Part shown: piece by piece, positions 15,827 through 25,818 of the stretch
How positions within the stretch are numbered: the stretch's first letter is position 1
How the letters are laid out: each line of letters begins with the position of its first letter
Assembly (NCBI RefSeq): GCF_025145645.1
Contig: NZ_CP102252.1
Location: forward strand, 434,001 to 498,000
DNA from: Alistipes senegalensis JC50
Lineage (GTDB): Bacteria; Bacteroidota; Bacteroidia; Bacteroidales; Rikenellaceae
Direction: 5' to 3'
DNA: 64,000 nt
Program-made: the position numbers and the translations under genes
Notes under the pieces: generated by a model
The model's database searches: none
Told to the model about the DNA's origin: nothing
What the model saw: the letters and a program-made list of their open reading frames with translations, nothing else

Positions 15827-16746
15827 TAGCGAAAATCATGAAAGGCGCAGACTTCAAGGGTGTGGTTTACTACATCTTGAACGATAATAAGGATACTGAA
15901 ATCATAGATGCCGAAGGCTTATTCTTGGAAAATAACGACACGATAGCGCAGGGATTTGTCGGTCAAGCAAGTATGAATCCTAAAGTCACAAAACCTGTCG
16001 GGCATATCGCATTGAGCTTTTCCAAGGAAGATTTGCCACGTCTGAACAATGCTGTCATGGCAAGGATTGCATGTGAGTACATGGAGCGGATGGGCATTAA
16101 AGACACGCAATACATCATCGGGCGGCACTTTGACAAGGAGCATCCGCACGTGCATATAGCCTTCAACCGCATCGGCAATAATGGCAAGACCATATCTGAC
16201 AGGAACGACTGCTTCCGCAGTGAGCATATTTGCAAGGAGCTTACCAAGAAGTACGGACTTTATTTTGCCAATGGCAAGGAGCGGGTGAAGACAGACCGAT
16301 TGCGTGAGCCTGACAAGACGAGGTATGAGTTATACCAAATCTTGAAGACAGAGGTCAGCAGATGTAAAGGTTGGAATACCCTGCTTGAAAGATTGGAACA
16401 GCAAGGTGTAGGTGTGCAGTTCAAAGATAAGGGACAGACGAATGAGAATCAAGGCATCGTCTTTACCATGAACGGCTATCGCTTCAATGGTTCCAAGGTG
16501 GACAGGCAATTCAGTTACTCCAAGATTGATGCGGCATTGAGCCGCAACAATTACAAGGAACGGCAGACGCAACCGCAACCACAGACTTATCAGGAAGAAA
16601 TAAGGCCAATTTCTAATAGTGGCAGCAGTCTTATTGAGGGTTCATTAGGATTGTTCTCTCCAAGCAATATGCCGGAGGAGCAACAACCTTACAACCCGTA
16701 TCTGAAAAACAAGAAAAAGAAGAAACAACGTAAAATCAACTGGTAA
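15823..16746 (+). CDS. Relaxase / mobilization nuclease (HUH type)
   Basis: 307 residues from the ATG at 15823; the longer open frame from 15676 is out of frame with the MobC-like gene it overlaps. The N-terminal nuclease domain has KGVVYYILN (candidate catalytic Tyr at residue 16-17) and the HUH metal site IIGRHFDKEHPHVHIAFNRI. The last ~80 residues are low-complexity and strongly basic (KNKKKKKQRKINW). It should nick at oriT and lead one strand into a recipient using another element's transfer apparatus. No coupling protein or mating-pair genes are present. Confidence 0.88.
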   Translation: MIAKIMKGADFKGVVYYILNDNKDTEIIDAEGLFLENNDTIAQGFVGQASMNPKVTKPVGHIALSFSKEDLPRLNNAVMARIACEYMERMGIKDTQYIIGRHFDKEHPHVHIAFNRIGNNGKTISDRNDCFRSEHICKELTKKYGLYFANGKERVKTDRLREPDKTRYELYQILKTEVSRCKGWNTLLERLEQQGVGVQFKDKGQTNENQGIVFTMNGYRFNGSKVDRQFSYSKIDAALSRNNYKERQTQPQPQTYQEEIRPISNSGSSLIEGSLGLFSPSNMPEEQQPYNPYLKNKKKKKQRKINW

Positions 16747-16748
16747 TC

Positions 16749-17405
16749 ATGGCAGACAACAATGTATTCATCCTCTTTGAGGAAATCAAGACCGCCTTAA
16801 AAGGCATAAGCGGCAAGTTGGAAGAGTTAATCGGCATGGTAAATCAACAGCCGAAAAACGGAGATGTCGAACAGGATTTCTCTCCGATTAAGGACGCAAT
16901 CGTGGAAATGACAAAAGCTCAATCGGAGGTTATTAAGGGCTTGTTGGCAAAGCAATGGAAGGCATACGCCCAGATTTCCACACTGATTCTGCAACAACCT
17001 GATACAATCAAGAAGTCGCAGAGTGAACAAAGTACACAACAAGAACCGCAACCGCAGGAGCATATCCATCGGCATAGTTTTGACATCAAGTCAAGCAAGG
17101 TCTTTTCTTTCGTTGTGGGGTTGGGGGCGGTATGTGCCTTATCCCTGTGGGGCAATGTTGCGCAATGGCAGTCCAATAGGCAGTATGCCGATGATGCGTT
17201 GAAGTTCCGTGCCATCCGCTCTTGGGGCGGATGCGATGCCAATGATATGCTTTGGTTGAACAAGGAGTTCGACCTACACAGGGATAAGAAGGCCATTGAG
17301 TGGATACGGAAGCAGGCAGACGGGTATGAAACATCCTTGAAAGCGGCTTCCGATAGCCTTATGCAGGAGAGTTTGAAGAAAAAGCAGAATAGCAAATCTG
17401 ATTGA
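16749..17405 (+). CDS. Mobilization-operon membrane protein, function unknown
   Basis: 218 residues, 2 bp after the relaxase. An N-terminal coiled-coil-like part (EIKTALKGISGKLEELIGMV) is followed by a Gln-rich linker (QSTQQEPQPQEHIHRH), one transmembrane helix near residues 119-137 (VFSFVVGLGAVCALSLWG) and a ~75-residue charged C-terminus. The placement at the end of mob operons is common in Bacteroides elements, but I do not recognise a named family. It could tether the relaxosome to the membrane; this is a guess from context. Confidence 0.7.
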   Translation: MADNNVFILFEEIKTALKGISGKLEELIGMVNQQPKNGDVEQDFSPIKDAIVEMTKAQSEVIKGLLAKQWKAYAQISTLILQQPDTIKKSQSEQSTQQEPQPQEHIHRHSFDIKSSKVFSFVVGLGAVCALSLWGNVAQWQSNRQYADDALKFRAIRSWGGCDANDMLWLNKEFDLHRDKKAIEWIRKQADGYETSLKAASDSLMQESLKKKQNSKSD

Positions 17406-17438
17406 AATGGTAAGCGTGATACAATAACTTGAAAAGTC

Positions 17439-17477
17439 AATCGTGTAATCAGCCAATTAAAATCTGATTACACGATT
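17439..17477. terminator. Hairpin between convergent mob and DUF262 operons
   Basis: A perfect 14-bp inverted repeat, AATCGTGTAATCAG (17439-17452) with 17464-17477, around an 11-nt AT-rich loop. It lacks a long T-run but lies exactly between two convergent operons. Confidence 0.55.
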
Positions 17478-17506
17478 GCTTGGAGGGAATTTTATTCCAT
17501 ACTATT

Positions 17507-20053
17507 TTATTTTTGCTTCAATTGCAACAATGCCTCTGCCAAAGATTTTGTTTTGCTCAAGACTGAATTTTCTGACTGGCAATACCAGCTAAACCAATTG
17601 ACAGTTTCATCATCCTTCTTAAAGCCCAATTCTTCAAGAATATCAATGATTTCATCAGGATAATCAAACTTGTTTTCGTTGTTAAACCCGAATGTGAGTT
17701 GGAATCTATCGAAATCATTGTTTGCATTTAATATTGTATATATTTCAATGCTGTACTTATTGTGTCTATACCAAAAATCCTTGATTGATATATGTGGACT
17801 AATGTCCGAACGTTTTTGCCAAGCATACTCCTTACAGAATCCTTCAAAAGAGACATCTTCATCCTTGAATTTCTCTACCCAAAGATGATATGTGAATAAT
17901 TCTGAATGATAATGATTCAAATACCATTTGCCAAGCAAAAGTATCTCTTCTTTACTGATATAAATGAACCCTTTTTCACATACCTTGAACATTTTAGGGG
18001 ATGAAATCAATATATTGCGCCATTCCTCTTCTGTCTGAGGAATGCAAAGTTTTTCCAATGAATCTATAATGTCATTCAAGTCTGTTATGTCATCAAAAGT
18101 CGCTTTGACAAGGCTTTTACCTTTCTGCATCACCTTATCATCGCCCATACGGAGCATACGTCTCCAACTGAGGTCACGTTTGACGTTTTTGGCAACTGTT
18201 TCTGTTGATAGCAGATTCCAGTGGTCTGTGTTCCCCTCAAGCAAATAGTCGCCATGCGCCAACACAGCCCGTTCAAAGCAAAAATCCTTGTCATTAAAGC
18301 GAGTGCCTTTTTCATTGATATCAAAAACGAACTTCCCGATTTTTGAATATCTGATGAACGCATCCTTGAAAGTTTCATTTTCGGCATCACTCCAATTCAG
18401 ATTCCTATTGGCTGCATAGTATTCACAGATTCCAGAAAATTCCAAGAGGAATCCTATTTGTCCGTTGAAATAGGGATGTTTTTCTGCATCTTCTATCAAT
18501 TCTCTCCAACCAGCTTTTTCTATGAGATGCGCCTTGATGCACTCTTCGCTCGATTGGTGTTTGGAGAAACCATCTATTGTTGTCACTCCTTGAAGGTAAT
18601 GGATAATGTTGGGCGCATACGGAATAAGTTTCTCAATAGACTTGATTCCACGGGCAAGGTCATCGTTACCATCGGCAATGGTATTGTCGGGATGCGTAAG
18701 GTTGTGGACGACCCTCATCCATTCGTCCAAACAATCTATCTTGTCCCTATGGTGAATAAGGTACTGCACATAGGCAAAGAATTGCATTCTTTCCGCTCTG
18801 GACAATTTATTCTCTATAGCTTTAAGGAAGATTTCGTCCTCATCATAATAAGTTTTGTAGTTTGCTGAAATATAACGAGCAATCTTTTGGCTTCCATTAT
18901 AGAGGGTGTCGAGTGAATCTATCACCGACAGGATGGCATTGTATGTAAGCACTTTGGTTTCCTCGTATTTTGCAAAAGTCAAGCTTTTGTCTCCTCCTGT
19001 CAGGATATCAAAAGTAGAGTCGGAAGTGTTCTTGTTTGGGAGTTTGACGATAGACGCATAATAGTTTGTGACTATTACTCGAAAGAGGTTTTCAATATAG
19101 GAGTCTATTCTGTCCTGTTTTCCTTCCTTACAATACTGCCACAAGAGGGTAGTCCACTTTGTGTCAATGTTGAACGAGAAATATTGTTGGATGCCTACGG
19201 TTTTCTCTACTTGGTTGAATTTTAAGGTAAATTCCCTGCCATACGCTGAATGGTCTTCATCAAACTGTTTGAGGTATTGTTCAAATTTGGCTTTGAAATT
19301 CTCGAATTTGGAAAGAGGCTTTCCGCGTGAATTCATTTTGATGTACAGGTCATCCGTAAGTTTATATTTTTTCAAATCCATGAAAATGAATGTAATAATG
19401 GGATTTTCCTCATCCAAAAGCCTTTCAAAGAATTCCTCATGCCCCATAAACTTATGATAAATGGCATCCAGCATAACCAACATAGACTGTATGGTTGGGT
19501 CATTCTTCCAAAAACGGAAAAACCAAGGCTCATTTTTTAACGTGGCAGCCAAAGAGGGTGCGTCTTTGCCATCTTTTCCTTTAATCACCATCAGTTGGTC
19601 TAGATTTATGATCGCCTGCATCAAGGCATCGCAAAAGTCCGTGGAGCTTTGGCGGGTTTCATACGTGAATAGCGATTTGTTGCTACTCGTCATTTTTGCT
19701 TTGAAGATGCTCTTGGCTTCTTCATTTTTGGAAATTTGAAATAAGAACCAATGCAACAAAAACAAAGTTGTCAACCGTTGCTGTCCGTCCAAGGGAATAA
19801 AATGAATGTGGTCATCACCTTCATCACACTGAAGCGTCCCATACACAAAGTCTAAGTCTCTGTTGGTACGATTCTCTTCCAAATAGCTGTACAAAGCATC
19901 CAGAAATTCATTCCTGACTTCGTTTGTATCGTCATTTGTTCTCCCTTGAGCATAATCTCGCTGGATAATAGGAATGACCAACTTATAGTTTTTCTGTGAG
20001 AAAAGTTTAAAAAACGAGAGACGTTCTCCTTTATATTCGTTATTTGTTGACAT
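17507..20053 (-). CDS. DUF262 protein, second gene of putative defence pair
   Basis: 848 residues. The N-terminal ~250 residues are DUF262 (ParB/Srx-like fold): VIPIIQRDYAQGRTNDDTNE, then the nucleotide-binding-type motif IHFIPLDGQQRLTTLFLLHW and LTDDLYIKMNSRGKPLSKFE. The remaining ~550 residues are not recognised, and I see no DUF1524 HNH motif. DUF262 proteins occur in type IV restriction systems (GmrSD) and other antiphage nucleases, where this domain uses NTP to control a nuclease. The stop of the upstream DUF262-DUF1524 gene is 2 bp before this start, so the pair is an operon. Base composition is AT-rich relative to the chromosome. Confidence 0.82.
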   Translation of the reverse strand: MSTNNEYKGERLSFFKLFSQKNYKLVIPIIQRDYAQGRTNDDTNEVRNEFLDALYSYLEENRTNRDLDFVYGTLQCDEGDDHIHFIPLDGQQRLTTLFLLHWFLFQISKNEEAKSIFKAKMTSSNKSLFTYETRQSSTDFCDALMQAIINLDQLMVIKGKDGKDAPSLAATLKNEPWFFRFWKNDPTIQSMLVMLDAIYHKFMGHEEFFERLLDEENPIITFIFMDLKKYKLTDDLYIKMNSRGKPLSKFENFKAKFEQYLKQFDEDHSAYGREFTLKFNQVEKTVGIQQYFSFNIDTKWTTLLWQYCKEGKQDRIDSYIENLFRVIVTNYYASIVKLPNKNTSDSTFDILTGGDKSLTFAKYEETKVLTYNAILSVIDSLDTLYNGSQKIARYISANYKTYYDEDEIFLKAIENKLSRAERMQFFAYVQYLIHHRDKIDCLDEWMRVVHNLTHPDNTIADGNDDLARGIKSIEKLIPYAPNIIHYLQGVTTIDGFSKHQSSEECIKAHLIEKAGWRELIEDAEKHPYFNGQIGFLLEFSGICEYYAANRNLNWSDAENETFKDAFIRYSKIGKFVFDINEKGTRFNDKDFCFERAVLAHGDYLLEGNTDHWNLLSTETVAKNVKRDLSWRRMLRMGDDKVMQKGKSLVKATFDDITDLNDIIDSLEKLCIPQTEEEWRNILISSPKMFKVCEKGFIYISKEEILLLGKWYLNHYHSELFTYHLWVEKFKDEDVSFEGFCKEYAWQKRSDISPHISIKDFWYRHNKYSIEIYTILNANNDFDRFQLTFGFNNENKFDYPDEIIDILEELGFKKDDETVNWFSWYCQSENSVLSKTKSLAEALLQLKQK

Positions 20054-20055
20054 AA

Positions 20056-21972
20056 TTATTCCTGTTTGAGATATTCGCTTAAAGCTTGTTCCATTGCGGT
20101 AATATAGTCTTCGGCATCAGTTTTGTCCCAGACCATCAAGTTGTTGCCTTTCTTTGTATAGTATTTCAAGAAAACGTTTTTCGTGACGATTGGTACAAAT
20201 ATGCCTTGGCTGTCGTTTGATATAATCCATTTTCTCTTGATAGGGAAGAAGGAATTGCCATATCCTCTGTTGGTTTGGGCATCCAGCAGGGTGAGATTCC
20301 GGATGTTGTCTTTATCTTCCAATTTATCTTCACCATAGTATTTTTGCACTGCGTCAAAGCACTCGTCAAACTCCGCATCATTGATTTTACCCTTTTGGCT
20401 GTTTGAATGCAGAGCTACAATGCTGTTTATCAGTACCAATTCTTCCTTCTTGCTATCAACTTTGGATTTTGTGATGTCCTTATCCTTTTCTTTTGATTCA
20501 ATTTTTTGGATTTCCTGTTTCAGGCTGTCCACGTATGCGGACACCTCTTCCGCTTCCGTTGAACCGACAAGAAATTCAAGCATATCATAAATCCACTCCA
20601 AACGTCGTCCATCATCATTGATGCGTTTGTCTATCTGCGAACTGATATGTTCTATATCCCACTTCTCCTTTTTATATTTACTGAACGGGAAACGCATGTC
20701 AGACTTGTTGGATTGCAAAACCGTAAGGATATTGAAAAGCAATAACACCTGTTTGACCTCCTTGTCTCCATAGCTAAGGTCAGATAATTTAATTCCTCTC
20801 ATAAGTCCTTTGAGTTTGTTTCCCTTTATGTAATCCGTCAAGAATTCCGCCTTGTTCATTTCCAGAGACTTTCTCATAAGCTCGTTTATATCTGCTCCAT
20901 ATTCAATCAGAAAGCCTATGTAGTGATATAAAGTTCTGTCTTCGTACCATTCTTCAAAAGTCTGAAATGTACGCTTTACTTCCTGCCAGACACATTCAAT
21001 TTTAGCTTGTTCTGTGGTGCAAACAGGGTTGTCAGCAAGTTTCTCCAGTTCCTTATTGAAGGCATTGAAAGTAAAATAAAATTCAGAATCGACACTCCGA
21101 CTTTTCATCAAGTCGAATATAAATTCTATGCGATTGTCATATTTGAACGGCCATGAAGTCCTGCACAAGAAATACCAAAACGAATCGTTTTGCAACCTTT
21201 GTTCTATCTGATTCCATTCTGAAGAAATTTGTAGCTGCTTCATGGACGCTTCCGATGTGGAAAAATTGCTGCGGCGGAGGAGCAGCGCCTTGATGAGTTC
21301 TGCATTTGTCAATGGTATTTTGCCGATGTTCAAGCGCGTAAAAATGTCAATGGAGGTCGCTTTCTCTTCGTCTGTCACTTCATACCATATTACTCGGATA
21401 TTGTTGGCCTTATCTATCCCGGTGATATCATCTATCTTTTGTGCCAACAATGCAGATACAATATCATTTTGATATTCGTCATTTTTTTCCATCCATTCAG
21501 ACATGCTGTCATATACCATCCTCATGTAATAAAAATCAATAAAGCTATTGGCATCCTCTGATGGAGTATCTATGTTTTCCAAAAAACGCTGAGAATCGAA
21601 CTCCAATCTGGTTTCATATTTTATCGAGTACATCTCAAACTTGCGGAAAAGGACTTTTCTTACAAACTCAACACACTTTAATAGGATATAAAGAGTCGTC
21701 AGACGTTGTTGGCCATCAATAATCTCATAACCATCAATAGATATTGTTTGACCATTTTCAACCTTCGTCCAGCTCTTTTTCTTAACCACAATGGGTTGAA
21801 GGCAATAAAATTCGCCCTCTTCTTTCTTTTGTTTGCAGAATTCTTTAAAATCATTCAGCATTTGCTTTGCTTCGGAAGCAGACCATCTATATCCACGCTG
21901 ATAATCGGGAATAAAAAATTTCATTCCCGACATGGAATATATGTTTTTTGATTCAATCGTATTTTCGCTCAT
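20056..21972 (-). CDS. DUF262-DUF1524 protein, first gene of putative defence pair
   Basis: 638 residues. DUF262 occupies the first ~250: FFIPDYQRGYRWSASEAKQM, GYEIIDGQQRLTTLYILLKC and SIDIFTRLNIGKIPLTNAEL. The C-terminal part (~430-600) shows the DUF1524 HNH-like pattern: KWDIEHISSQIDKR, then NIRNLTLLDAQTNRGYGNSF and FPIKRKWI, with His, Asn and Lys in the expected order. GmrSD-type enzymes combine these two domains to cut modified phage DNA; whether this pair targets modified DNA is unknown. A promoter (TTTG-N20-TATTTTTG) lies just upstream. Confidence 0.84.
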   Translation of the reverse strand: MSENTIESKNIYSMSGMKFFIPDYQRGYRWSASEAKQMLNDFKEFCKQKKEEGEFYCLQPIVVKKKSWTKVENGQTISIDGYEIIDGQQRLTTLYILLKCVEFVRKVLFRKFEMYSIKYETRLEFDSQRFLENIDTPSEDANSFIDFYYMRMVYDSMSEWMEKNDEYQNDIVSALLAQKIDDITGIDKANNIRVIWYEVTDEEKATSIDIFTRLNIGKIPLTNAELIKALLLRRSNFSTSEASMKQLQISSEWNQIEQRLQNDSFWYFLCRTSWPFKYDNRIEFIFDLMKSRSVDSEFYFTFNAFNKELEKLADNPVCTTEQAKIECVWQEVKRTFQTFEEWYEDRTLYHYIGFLIEYGADINELMRKSLEMNKAEFLTDYIKGNKLKGLMRGIKLSDLSYGDKEVKQVLLLFNILTVLQSNKSDMRFPFSKYKKEKWDIEHISSQIDKRINDDGRRLEWIYDMLEFLVGSTEAEEVSAYVDSLKQEIQKIESKEKDKDITKSKVDSKKEELVLINSIVALHSNSQKGKINDAEFDECFDAVQKYYGEDKLEDKDNIRNLTLLDAQTNRGYGNSFFPIKRKWIISNDSQGIFVPIVTKNVFLKYYTKKGNNLMVWDKTDAEDYITAMEQALSEYLKQE

Positions 21973-21997
21973 CTTTATTGTATGTTATTGGATTATA

Positions 21998-22029
21998 CAA
22001 AAATAGCTCATTTGCATCTTATAGACAAA
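21998..22029 (-). promoter_or_regulatory. Promoter of the DUF262 operon
   Basis: On the minus strand, TTTG (22029-22026), a 20-bp spacer and TATTTTTG (22005-21998), 25 bp before the ATG at 21972. A good match to the Bacteroidota consensus. Confidence 0.6.
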
Positions 22030-22088
22030 CGAAATATGAGTAATTTTATCCATAGTGCTGAAAGTTCTGCATTAACTCAAAAGAACAG

Positions 22089-22119
22089 TTTGTTTAACCA
22101 AGTATTTTTCATATCTTTG
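22089..22119 (+). promoter_or_regulatory. Outward-facing promoter at element right end
   Basis: TTTG (22089-22092), a 19-bp spacer and TATCTTTG (22112-22119): a near-perfect consensus pointing out of the element. Downstream there is only a short frame before the junction at ~22256. Confidence 0.6.
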
Positions 22120-22149
22120 TGTCCCATAGTAAAGCGTTCTTTTGATTTA

Positions 22150-22263
22150 ATGCAAGACGAGGAGAAATGCGGAACTCCGCTCGTTTCTAAATCGTTACCT
22201 GTCGAAAATTTGGCGATTGTAAACCGCTCATTTTCAAAGGCAAAGACAAATTCAAGTGCCTAG
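22150..22263 (+). CDS. Short reading frame at element right edge, possibly truncated
   Basis: 37 codons from ATG at 22150 (MQDEEKCGTPLVSKSLPVEN...) to a TAG that lies just past the junction with the decayed integrase. It follows a consensus promoter by ~30 bp, which supports expression, but there is no recognisable motif. It may be the beginning of a gene cut at the element end, or a leader that runs into the element's left end when the element is circular. Confidence 0.3.
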   Translation: MQDEEKCGTPLVSKSLPVENLAIVNRSFSKAKTNSSA

Positions 22264-23304
22264 CAAGGTGGATCGTCGGATTGAACGACAGACCGGCATG
22301 TCTGGCAACATGCCGCAAGGACATGTTCAGCGTCTTATGGGTGCCTTTGAGCGGGAAGACCTTGTTACTTTCCAGATGCGGGTCTTTATAACGGTCGTAG
22401 AGCATTTCAGCTACGGGAAGCAGTTTGACACGGAACTGCGTGCCTGTCTTCTGACGCCTGTCGATAATCCACCGCTCCCCGTTATCGTCCGTATGGATGT
22501 CCGCGTGGGTGAGTTTCACCACGTCCGCGTGGCTCAGGCCCGTAAAGGCACAGAAGACGAAGACATCCCGGTTGATGCCCGTTCGGTAGTTGGGAAGTTC
22601 GACGTCCATGACGGCCTGCAGTTCCGAAGCGGACAAATAGCGCCGTTCGGCGTATTTAGGCCTGACATGGAACCCGGCGAAAGGATCGGCGGCAATCCAG
22701 CCGTTCTTATACGCCGTATAGGTCATCAACTTCAGCTTCTTGATGGTCGAATGGATCGTACCGGAACGCATCCCTTGTACCGAGGAGAGATAGACGACGA
22801 ACTTTTCGATAAAATCCCGCTTCAACTCTTTGAAAGGAATGTCCTTGACGTGGTATTCGTATTTGAGGAAAGAGGCAAGGCGGTTACGGCGTGCGGTAAT
22901 TGTCATAGCTCGAATAGGTGCGGTCTTTGCACACACGTTTGAGAAACCCTGCGAGGTATTCGTCGAAGGTCTGCAACAGCAGGCGGCAGTCGTCGCCCCA
23001 TACCGAGGAAGGCGTTGCGGACTTTTTCGGCCGTAACGTATGAATCCCGGTCGCAGAGACGTTGGTATTGCTTGCCGATATTGGTCTTGATATTTTCCAG
23101 CTTCTCGTTGATACGCTGCGATTCGAGGCTTTTGTCGGAGGCCTTGTTGGCTTTGGCATCCCAAAGGGTGGAGCGAACGGTGAGTTTGCAGCTGAACTGC
23201 GACATCGTACCGTTGATCGTAATACGGCCCATAACGGGAACCTGACCCGATTTCTCGGACTGCCTTTTTACGAAGAAAAGGACTTTGAACGTGCTGCGTT
23301 GCAT
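22256..23304 (-). pseudogene. Frameshifted, C-terminally truncated tyrosine integrase
   Basis: The integrase is readable in three frames: MQRSTFKVLFFVKRQSEKSG...NAFLGMG (23304 to ~22995), then DDCRLLLQTFDEYLAGFLKR...YDNYR (to ~22895), then RNRLASFLKYEYHVKD onward. Two frameshifts thus lie near 22995 and 22895. It keeps FTGLSHADVVKL and Lys in RRQKTGTQF, but coding stops at NPTIHLARH (22256), losing the GH and Tyr motifs. The end coincides with the right edge of the mobilizable element. It was probably the integrase of an older element. Confidence 0.8.
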
Positions 23305-23411
23305 AATAACTTGAACTTTGAGGATTTGTTAAACGTTTAGTCAAGTTATTTGTTATGCGGAAATTCGATGCAACGAACTGAAAACGAATGTTTTGATGCA
23401 AATAAAAGCAT

Positions 23412-23461
23412 TTCGGGCAGGTAACGGATAGTAACAAAACTCACCGTTAATCCTGCCCGAA
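23412..23461. repeat. Inverted repeat upstream of decayed integrase
   Basis: TTCGGGCAGG (23412-23421) pairs with 23452-23461, and TAACGG (23422-23427) pairs with 23444-23449. It lies ~110 bp upstream of the pseudogene start and may be an old att or regulatory site. Confidence 0.5.
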
Positions 23462-23484
23462 TGTGCAATTTTATTGCTCGGAGC

Positions 23485-23542
23485 ATATGCAGAAAAGAGA
23501 ATTAAATATCTGAAAACAAAATATTTACTCTTTTCTGCATAT
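23485..23542. repeat. 15-bp perfect inverted repeat at island edge
   Basis: ATATGCAGAAAAGAG (23485-23499) and its exact reverse complement (23528-23542) with a 28-bp AT-rich spacer that contains a smaller AAATAT/ATATTT pair. It marks the border between mobile remnants and core genes. Confidence 0.55.
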
Positions 23543-23554
23543 TCGTTTACCTAC

Positions 23555-23583
23555 AAATCCCCGGCTATACAGGACGGGGATTT
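23555..23583 (-). terminator. Terminator-like hairpin after galK
   Basis: AAATCCCC (23555-23562) pairs with GGGGATTT (23576-23583). It lies 20 bp downstream of the galK stop. Confidence 0.5.
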
Positions 23584-23602
23584 TCATTTCCAGCTGTTGT
23601 TT

Positions 23603-24733
<1,131 letters not shown>

Positions 24734-24912
24734 GGTTCCTTATTTATGTGGTTTTAAGTGATTCGAATTGCACGAAGATAGGAAAAATTCCGCAACCTGC
24801 GGCGCACAATTCTTGCAATTCCTACCATAAATTGACCATTTCATGAAAAAACAGCCTCGGGAACGTTTGCAGCCCGGCACAATGAAAACAGCGGCTCCGA
24901 CCGACTTTCGGC

Positions 24913-24942
24913 TTGTAAATCCGGAAATGTTTACTACCTTTG
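24913..24942 (+). promoter_or_regulatory. Promoter of GDPD gene
   Basis: TTG (24913-24915), a 19-bp spacer and TACCTTTG (24935-24942), 44 bp before the GDPD start. This supports the start at 24987 rather than the upstream in-frame ATG at 24843. Confidence 0.65.
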
Positions 24943-24986
24943 TAGAGGTTTCATTTCACAAGCTGCCAACCAACATTTCAAACGAT

Positions 24987-25751
24987 ATGATGAAAAAACT
25001 CATTTTCTCGGCTGCCCTGCTGCTCGCAGGAGGCGCCGTCGCCGCCCAGCCCAAGGTGATCGCCCACCGCGGCTACTGGACCGCCCCCGAGTCGGCGCAG
25101 AACTCGCTGGCTTCGTTCACCAAAGCCGATGCCGTCGGCGTCTACGGTTCGGAAATCGACGTATGGCTCACGGCCGACAACAAACTGATCGTCAACCACG
25201 ACCGCAAGTACAAAGGCACCGACATCGACATGGAGAAATCCACGGCCAAGGAGATCACGGCCATCGTGCTGCCCAACGGCGAGAACATCCCCACGTTCGA
25301 CGCCTACCTCAAGCTCGTGGCCTCGAAACCCGACACGCGCCTGATCCTCGAAATGAAGTCGCTTTCGGATTACAACCGCGAGGACCTCGCCGCCGAAAAG
25401 ATCGTCAGGGAACTCAAAAAATACAAGGTGCTGGAGCGCACGGACATCATCGCCTTCTCGATCAACGCCTGCCTGGCGTTCAAGAAGCTCCTCCCCGACA
25501 CCAGGATCTACTACCTCAACGGCGACCTGCCTCCCAAGAGCATCAAGAAGTTAGGACTGGCCGGCATCGACTATTCGATGGGCGTGCTGCGCAAGCATCC
25601 CCAATGGGTGAAGGAGGCGCACGAGCTGGGGCTCGAAGTCAACGTCTGGACCGTGGATTCGGAGGAGGACATGAAGTACTTCATCGGGCTGGGCGTGGAC
25701 TACATCACCACCGACTATCCCGAGCGGTTGCAGGCCCTGCTGAAGAAGTAG
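24987..25751 (+). CDS. Glycerophosphodiester phosphodiesterase, exported
   Basis: About 254 residues. A signal peptide (MKKLIFSAALLLAGGAVAAQ) directs it to the periplasm or membrane. The GDPD TIM-barrel motifs are present: KVIAHRGYWTAPESAQNSLA with the catalytic HR, GSEIDVWLTADNKLIVNHDR with the metal-binding E and D, LILEMKS, and a C-terminal NVWTVDSEEDMKYFIGLGVD then ITTDYPE. It hydrolyses glycerophosphodiesters to glycerol-3-phosphate and an alcohol. Its position beside glpR, glpD and glpT fits a scavenging pathway: release of G3P outside, uptake by GlpT, oxidation by GlpD. Start could be 24987 or 24990. Confidence 0.9.
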   Translation: MMKKLIFSAALLLAGGAVAAQPKVIAHRGYWTAPESAQNSLASFTKADAVGVYGSEIDVWLTADNKLIVNHDRKYKGTDIDMEKSTAKEITAIVLPNGENIPTFDAYLKLVASKPDTRLILEMKSLSDYNREDLAAEKIVRELKKYKVLERTDIIAFSINACLAFKKLLPDTRIYYLNGDLPPKSIKKLGLAGIDYSMGVLRKHPQWVKEAHELGLEVNVWTVDSEEDMKYFIGLGVDYITTDYPERLQALLKK

Positions 25752-25769
25752 GCTCACCCCGAACAACGA

Positions 25770-25799
25770 AAAGAGCGGCAGGGATTCCTGCCGCTCTTT
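25770..25799. terminator. Bidirectional terminator between GDPD gene and glpR
   Basis: AAAGAGCGGCAGG (25770-25782) pairs perfectly with 25787-25799 around GATT, followed by an AT-rich tail; it serves two convergent genes. Confidence 0.8.
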
Positions 25800-25818
25800 A
25801 TTATATAATAAGTGGGGA

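Larger units (their letters stand above)
10116..22256. mobile_element. Integrative and mobilizable element with DUF262 cargo
   Basis: About 12.1 kb with tandem integrases at the left end, small HTH proteins, a DUF3408 protein, MobC-like protein and relaxase, and cargo at the right end; no conjugation (tra) genes are seen, so it would need a helper element. It sits between two integrase fragments on the minus strand. The only short match I find at both edges is GCAAGG (10137-10142 and 22263-22268), so the ends are approximate. Its genes are visibly more AT-rich than the flanking core genes. Confidence 0.7.

Noticed and set aside
9924..23304. One integrase gene cleanly split by the element
   Set aside because: Not accepted as proven: both fragments encode ARH with different codons and the right fragment already has two frameshifts. 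Kept as one of two explanations.
22187..23437. Single intact 416-residue integrase
   Set aside because: Its first ~180 residues are a shifted frame; the true N-terminus is read in two other frames, so it is a pseudogene.
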